Shown here in pieces: positions 60,930 through 64,000 of a stretch of DNA of 64,000 nt. Origin of the DNA: Welwitschia mirabilis (Eukaryota > Gnetophyta > Gnetopsida > Welwitschiales); contig JBOZIK010000001.1 in the NCBI GenBank assembly GCA_051453625.1, forward strand, positions 134,745,795 to 134,809,794. Direction: 5' to 3'. Numbering within the stretch: the stretch's first letter is position 1; each line of letters opens with the position of its first letter. Made by a program: the position numbers and the translations under genes. The notes under the pieces were generated by a model. The model saw only the letters and a program-made list of their open reading frames with translations, searched no databases and was not told where the DNA came from.

Positions 60930-62335
60930 AATCTTCTACCTAGTGTCCTTGTGAGACACCAAAGTAGAAATGTTTAAGATGAAATGCATTATAATTATGA
61001 TACAACCTATTTTCTTGCATGTATAAAGTTTGATACACATTTGGAGATACAATGTTAATAAGCTGATAAGGTCTTGACCACATTGGAAAGAACTTGCATT
61101 AGAATCCTATTTGTCCTAAACTTCTATCTCTCTTGAGAACTAAGTCATCAACCTAAAATTTCTTGGAGGTAAAATTCTTATCAAACCATATATTAATAGT
61201 AGCTTGATGGTAAGAGAGGTTTTCTATAGCTTAAATTCTCTTTTGTTTGAGTTTTTATAATTGGTAAATTCTTGCAATAATGTTTTCATTAGCTTCTAGA
61301 TAATCTAGAAAGAACTCATACATGGAAATCTATAAATTAATGAGTAACAATGATTCCTGACCATAGGCTAGTTCATTAGGTAAAGATTTAATTAATTCTT
61401 TATAGTGAATTTAATCAGCCCAAATGATTCATTTAATCTTTTCATGCTAAGACTTTGTATTTTTATCAATCATATTTTTAAACATTCAGATCATAATTTT
61501 ATTAGATGATTTCACAAGGTCATTACCTTGTGGGTAGCACTCAGCAGAAAGTTTAATTAAGATGTGTTTCTCAATGGCTCAATTTGTCAACTCAGTTGAT
61601 ATAAAAGGAGGACCATTATCAGCTATTAAGGCTAATGGAATTTCATATTAGGAAATGATATCCTCTTCATGAAATAGCTTANNNNNNNNNNNNNNNNNNN
61701 NNNNNNNNNNNNNNNNNNNNNNNNNNNNNNNNNNNNNNNNNNNNNNNNNNNNNNNNNNNNNNNNNNNNNNNNNNNNNNNNNGATGATTCCACAAGGCCAT
61801 TGCCTTGTGGGTAGTACTCACTAGAAAGTTTAATCAAAATATGTTTCCCAATGGTCCAATTTATCAACTTAGTTAATATCAAAGTACGATCATTATCAGC
61901 TATTAAGGCTAATGAAATTACATATTGAGAAATTGATATCTTATTCAAAAAATTAATCATTTTATGAGTTGTAGCATTTCATGGGGCTTTAGCTTCTAAC
62001 CATCTAGTGTAATAATCCATTGTAGTGATAATAAAATGATGTTAAGTAGAGAAAAGAGGATCAATAAGTCTGATAAAATCTTAATCCCACTTAGAAAAGG
62101 GTGTTACCTCAATGACTAACCATAGAAAAGCTAAACTTTTAGCTTCTCTTGCTTTAAAGATTTGGCACTACAAACATGATTTGCTAAATCATAGATGTCT
62201 TTTATGATGGCTGGTTAATAATATATTATCTACATGATTTAACATAGTACATTTCTATAACCTAGATGATATTCTTAATGTAGACGTTACAGGAAGTGCA
62301 GAGCTTACTCTTGGGTAATACATCTTAAATATATT
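60930..62335 (-). pseudogene. Integrase remnant of the second gypsy family
   Basis: H2C2-side text FHEIYLRCITQE lies at ~62305-62340. The core ends in LIKLSSEYYPQGNGLVES at ~61780-61840, and a partial repeat of the same block lies at ~61510-61570 across the gap. The C-terminal part DDLVLKRDRSLGQIGF and AFHLKHFY is at ~60945-61160, matching GDLVLR...NxxHLKKYY. Integration would be its role. Stops and the gap-associated repeat break it. Confidence 0.82.
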
Positions 62336-62399
62336 TCATGAAAATTCTTGCAATGGAGAATACCTTGTATAAGAGCAAACCTAGAACACTTAGAAACTA

Positions 62400-63152
62400 A
62401 GAGTTTCCTATTTTATTTTAGTAGATCTAAAGGGCATTTGTAAAAAATGAGATAATATTTAATATCTACATATGAAGGATCATTATTTCGATTTAGAGAA
62501 AAAGGTACACTTTCATCATTATCTAACTATAGAATGTGAGTTGGTATTGGTTTATAGTTAACTTGTGTTTCTTCATTTCTAAGATTAATAGCTTGAGAAA
62601 TTAATTAGATCATACTAGTTTCTCTTATGTGTTTAGCTACTCTCCATTTTATATCATATTCTTGTAACTTCATGATCCATTTGGCTCTTTTCTCAGAAGG
62701 ATCTTGTAGTAGGAACTATGATAATAACTTTATCTCTTAAAAGATAGTATTTAAATTTCTTTAGAGATTTGGAAACTGCATATAACTACTTTTTAACTAG
62801 ATTATACTTTATCTTAATATCTTTTAAAGGATAAGATACAAATGAAATGGGCCTTTCTTCCTCATTTTAAACATCTTAAGTTAAAATGGATACAATAATA
62901 TGTTTATGCAAAAAGGTATATCAAAAGAACTCACTTTCAAACTAGGGGACAATCAAGAATAGAACTTTAATGATTACTTCCTTTATGGTAAGGAAGGCTT
63001 AATTTGTTTTTTCATTCTAGTCTATTAACTAATATTTCTTTAACATATTATTAGTGGATCTAACTAATTCTATAAACATTAGAATGAAATATCAAATAAA
63101 GTTGATCTTTCCAAAGAAAGATTTTAATTATTTTTTCATTAAGGAATATGGA
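62400..63152 (-). pseudogene. RNase H and RT C-terminal remnant, copy 1
   Basis: The minus strand reads KRAKWIMKLQEYDIKW at ~62640-62690, matching RWxxLLxEFDIxY of gypsy RNase H, and an INLRNEETQ tail. RT thumb text similar to FPMxxxxxRPI lies at ~63000-63130. It is continuous with the integrase to its left. The right edge is the 100-N gap. Confidence 0.7.
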
Positions 63153-63252
63153 NNNNNNNNNNNNNNNNNNNNNNNNNNNNNNNNNNNNNNNNNNNNNNNN
63201 NNNNNNNNNNNNNNNNNNNNNNNNNNNNNNNNNNNNNNNNNNNNNNNNNNNN

Positions 63253-64000
63253 TTTGATAACACTATAGGTATCTTTTGTGATGGTTGACTAATAATAACT
63301 TGCCTACATAATATTATGTAGTGGGGCTCTATGACCTAGATGACCATCTTGATGTAGATGTTGTAGGTAGTGCTAAGCTTGCTCTTAATTAAGACATCTC
63401 AAATAGATTTCATAAAAGTTCTTGCAATGGAGAATACCTTATACAAGAGTAAATCTTAAACACCTAGGAACTAAGAGTTTTCTCTTGTATTTTAGTAGTT
63501 CTAAAGGACATTTATAAAATGTAAGATATCAAAATGGCTATAATAGTATGTTTACTCAAAAAGGCATATAGTAAGAACTTACTTTTAAACCATAGAGCAA
63601 TTAAGACTTGCTTCCTTGATGGCGAGAAAGGCTTGCTTTATTTCTTCAATTTAGTGTACTGACTAATCTTTCTTTAACATAATGTTAATGGGTCGAACTA
63701 ATTTTGCCAACATTGGAATGAAACATCAAACAAATTTTATCTTTCCAAAGAAGGATTTTAATTCTTTCTTCATTGAGGGACATGGGATAATTAGAATTTC
63801 ATTAACTCTTTTGGAATTAATAGAGACTCCATGATTAGTGATAATATGTCCAAGGAATTTTCCTGATTGAACGTCAAACACTAATTTTATAGAATTTAAG
63901 AAAACTTCATAGTGTTTGCATTTTTCAAAGACATGTTGCAGATCTCTAATGTAAGTGCCTCTATCTTATGAAAAGATAATGAGATCATCTAAATACATAA
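63253..64000 (-). pseudogene. RT/RNase H/integrase remnant, copy 2, internally deleted
   Basis: Repeats 62190-63150 from the integrase side but lacks ~400 bp equivalent to ~62450-62880 (the RNase H part), joining at ~63515. RT text FEKCKHYEVFLNSIKLVFDVQSGKFLGHIITNHGVSI runs ~63780-63940, followed by the FIPMLAKLVRPIN block at ~63660-63720. It may belong to a second, deleted element or a tandem copy. It continues past the window end. Confidence 0.75.

Larger units (their letters stand above)
58265..64000 (-). mobile_element. Second Ty3/gypsy family, 3' part, cut by window end
   Basis: 3' LTR, ~1.2 kb non-coding (59706-60930), then integrase, RNase H and RT remnants on the minus strand, in reverse coordinate order as expected. 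Gaps at 61682-61781 and 63153-63252 separate partly repeated pol segments. RT wording (SGKFLGHIITNHGVSI, FIPMLAKLVRPIN) differs from both the Athila copies and the RT at 25.1-25.9 kb, so it is a third gypsy lineage here. The 5' end lies beyond the window. Confidence 0.82.

Overview
The window is a piece of land-plant nuclear DNA made almost entirely of old, broken transposable elements. It is very AT-rich, visibly poor in CpG, and has no long open reading frame. Coding remnants are recognised by stringing together frame-shifted, stop-interrupted protein motifs. Many stops fall where family members usually carry Gln, Arg or Trp, which fits cytosine deamination of silenced, methylated repeats. 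Plant families (Athila-type and other Ty3/gypsy elements, plant L1-type LINEs), a plastid-type trnV-UAC fragment and runs of N point to a draft plant assembly, probably a dicot pericentromeric or heterochromatic region. The species cannot be fixed from sequence alone. No intact host gene was found.

Layout. 1-6888: 3' part of an Athila-like element on + (protease, RT, RNase H, integrase, long 3' non-coding region, 3' LTR). 6889-~12600: L1-type LINE on -, facing the LTR. ~12600-17400: unclassified repeat with minus-strand coding remnants, including a gag-like stretch. 17400-24900: anonymous AT-rich sequence with a ~0.75 kb direct duplication and a tRNA-Met-type primer binding site beside an LTR edge. 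24900-26250: plastid-like trnV fragment abutting a minus-strand gypsy RT, then an inverted scrap of the unclassified repeat. 26245-32982: second direct copy of the 9.7-16.6 kb block, with a third partial copy at 33083-33725. 33960-34893: LINE 3' part on +.

34899-51756: the best-preserved structure, a complete but dead Athila-like element on - with both LTRs, a tRNA-Asp-type primer binding site, polypurine tract, CTTAT target duplications, gag and pol remnants, and a nested ~6 kb LINE (37429-43457) flanked by its own 11-bp target duplication. 51762-53894: LINE remnant on -. 53995-56533: third Athila 3' end and LTR on +. 56534-58264: LINE 3' part on -, locally repeated across assembly gaps. 58265-64000: a different gypsy element on - (3' LTR with a CpG-rich tandem array, then integrase, RNase H and RT), cut by the window end.

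The layers give a relative history. LINEs and the Athila family accumulated and were duplicated as blocks. A LINE then entered the central Athila copy, and the gypsy element at the right end entered a LINE remnant. Three Athila 3' LTRs share one flanking junction, so they probably descend from one insertion copied with its surroundings. Nothing here looks like a functioning gene set. The points that most merit follow-up are the two U3 minisatellites, the duplicated polypurine-tract region, the triple-knuckle LINE ORF1 and the unclassified minus-strand coding remnants.
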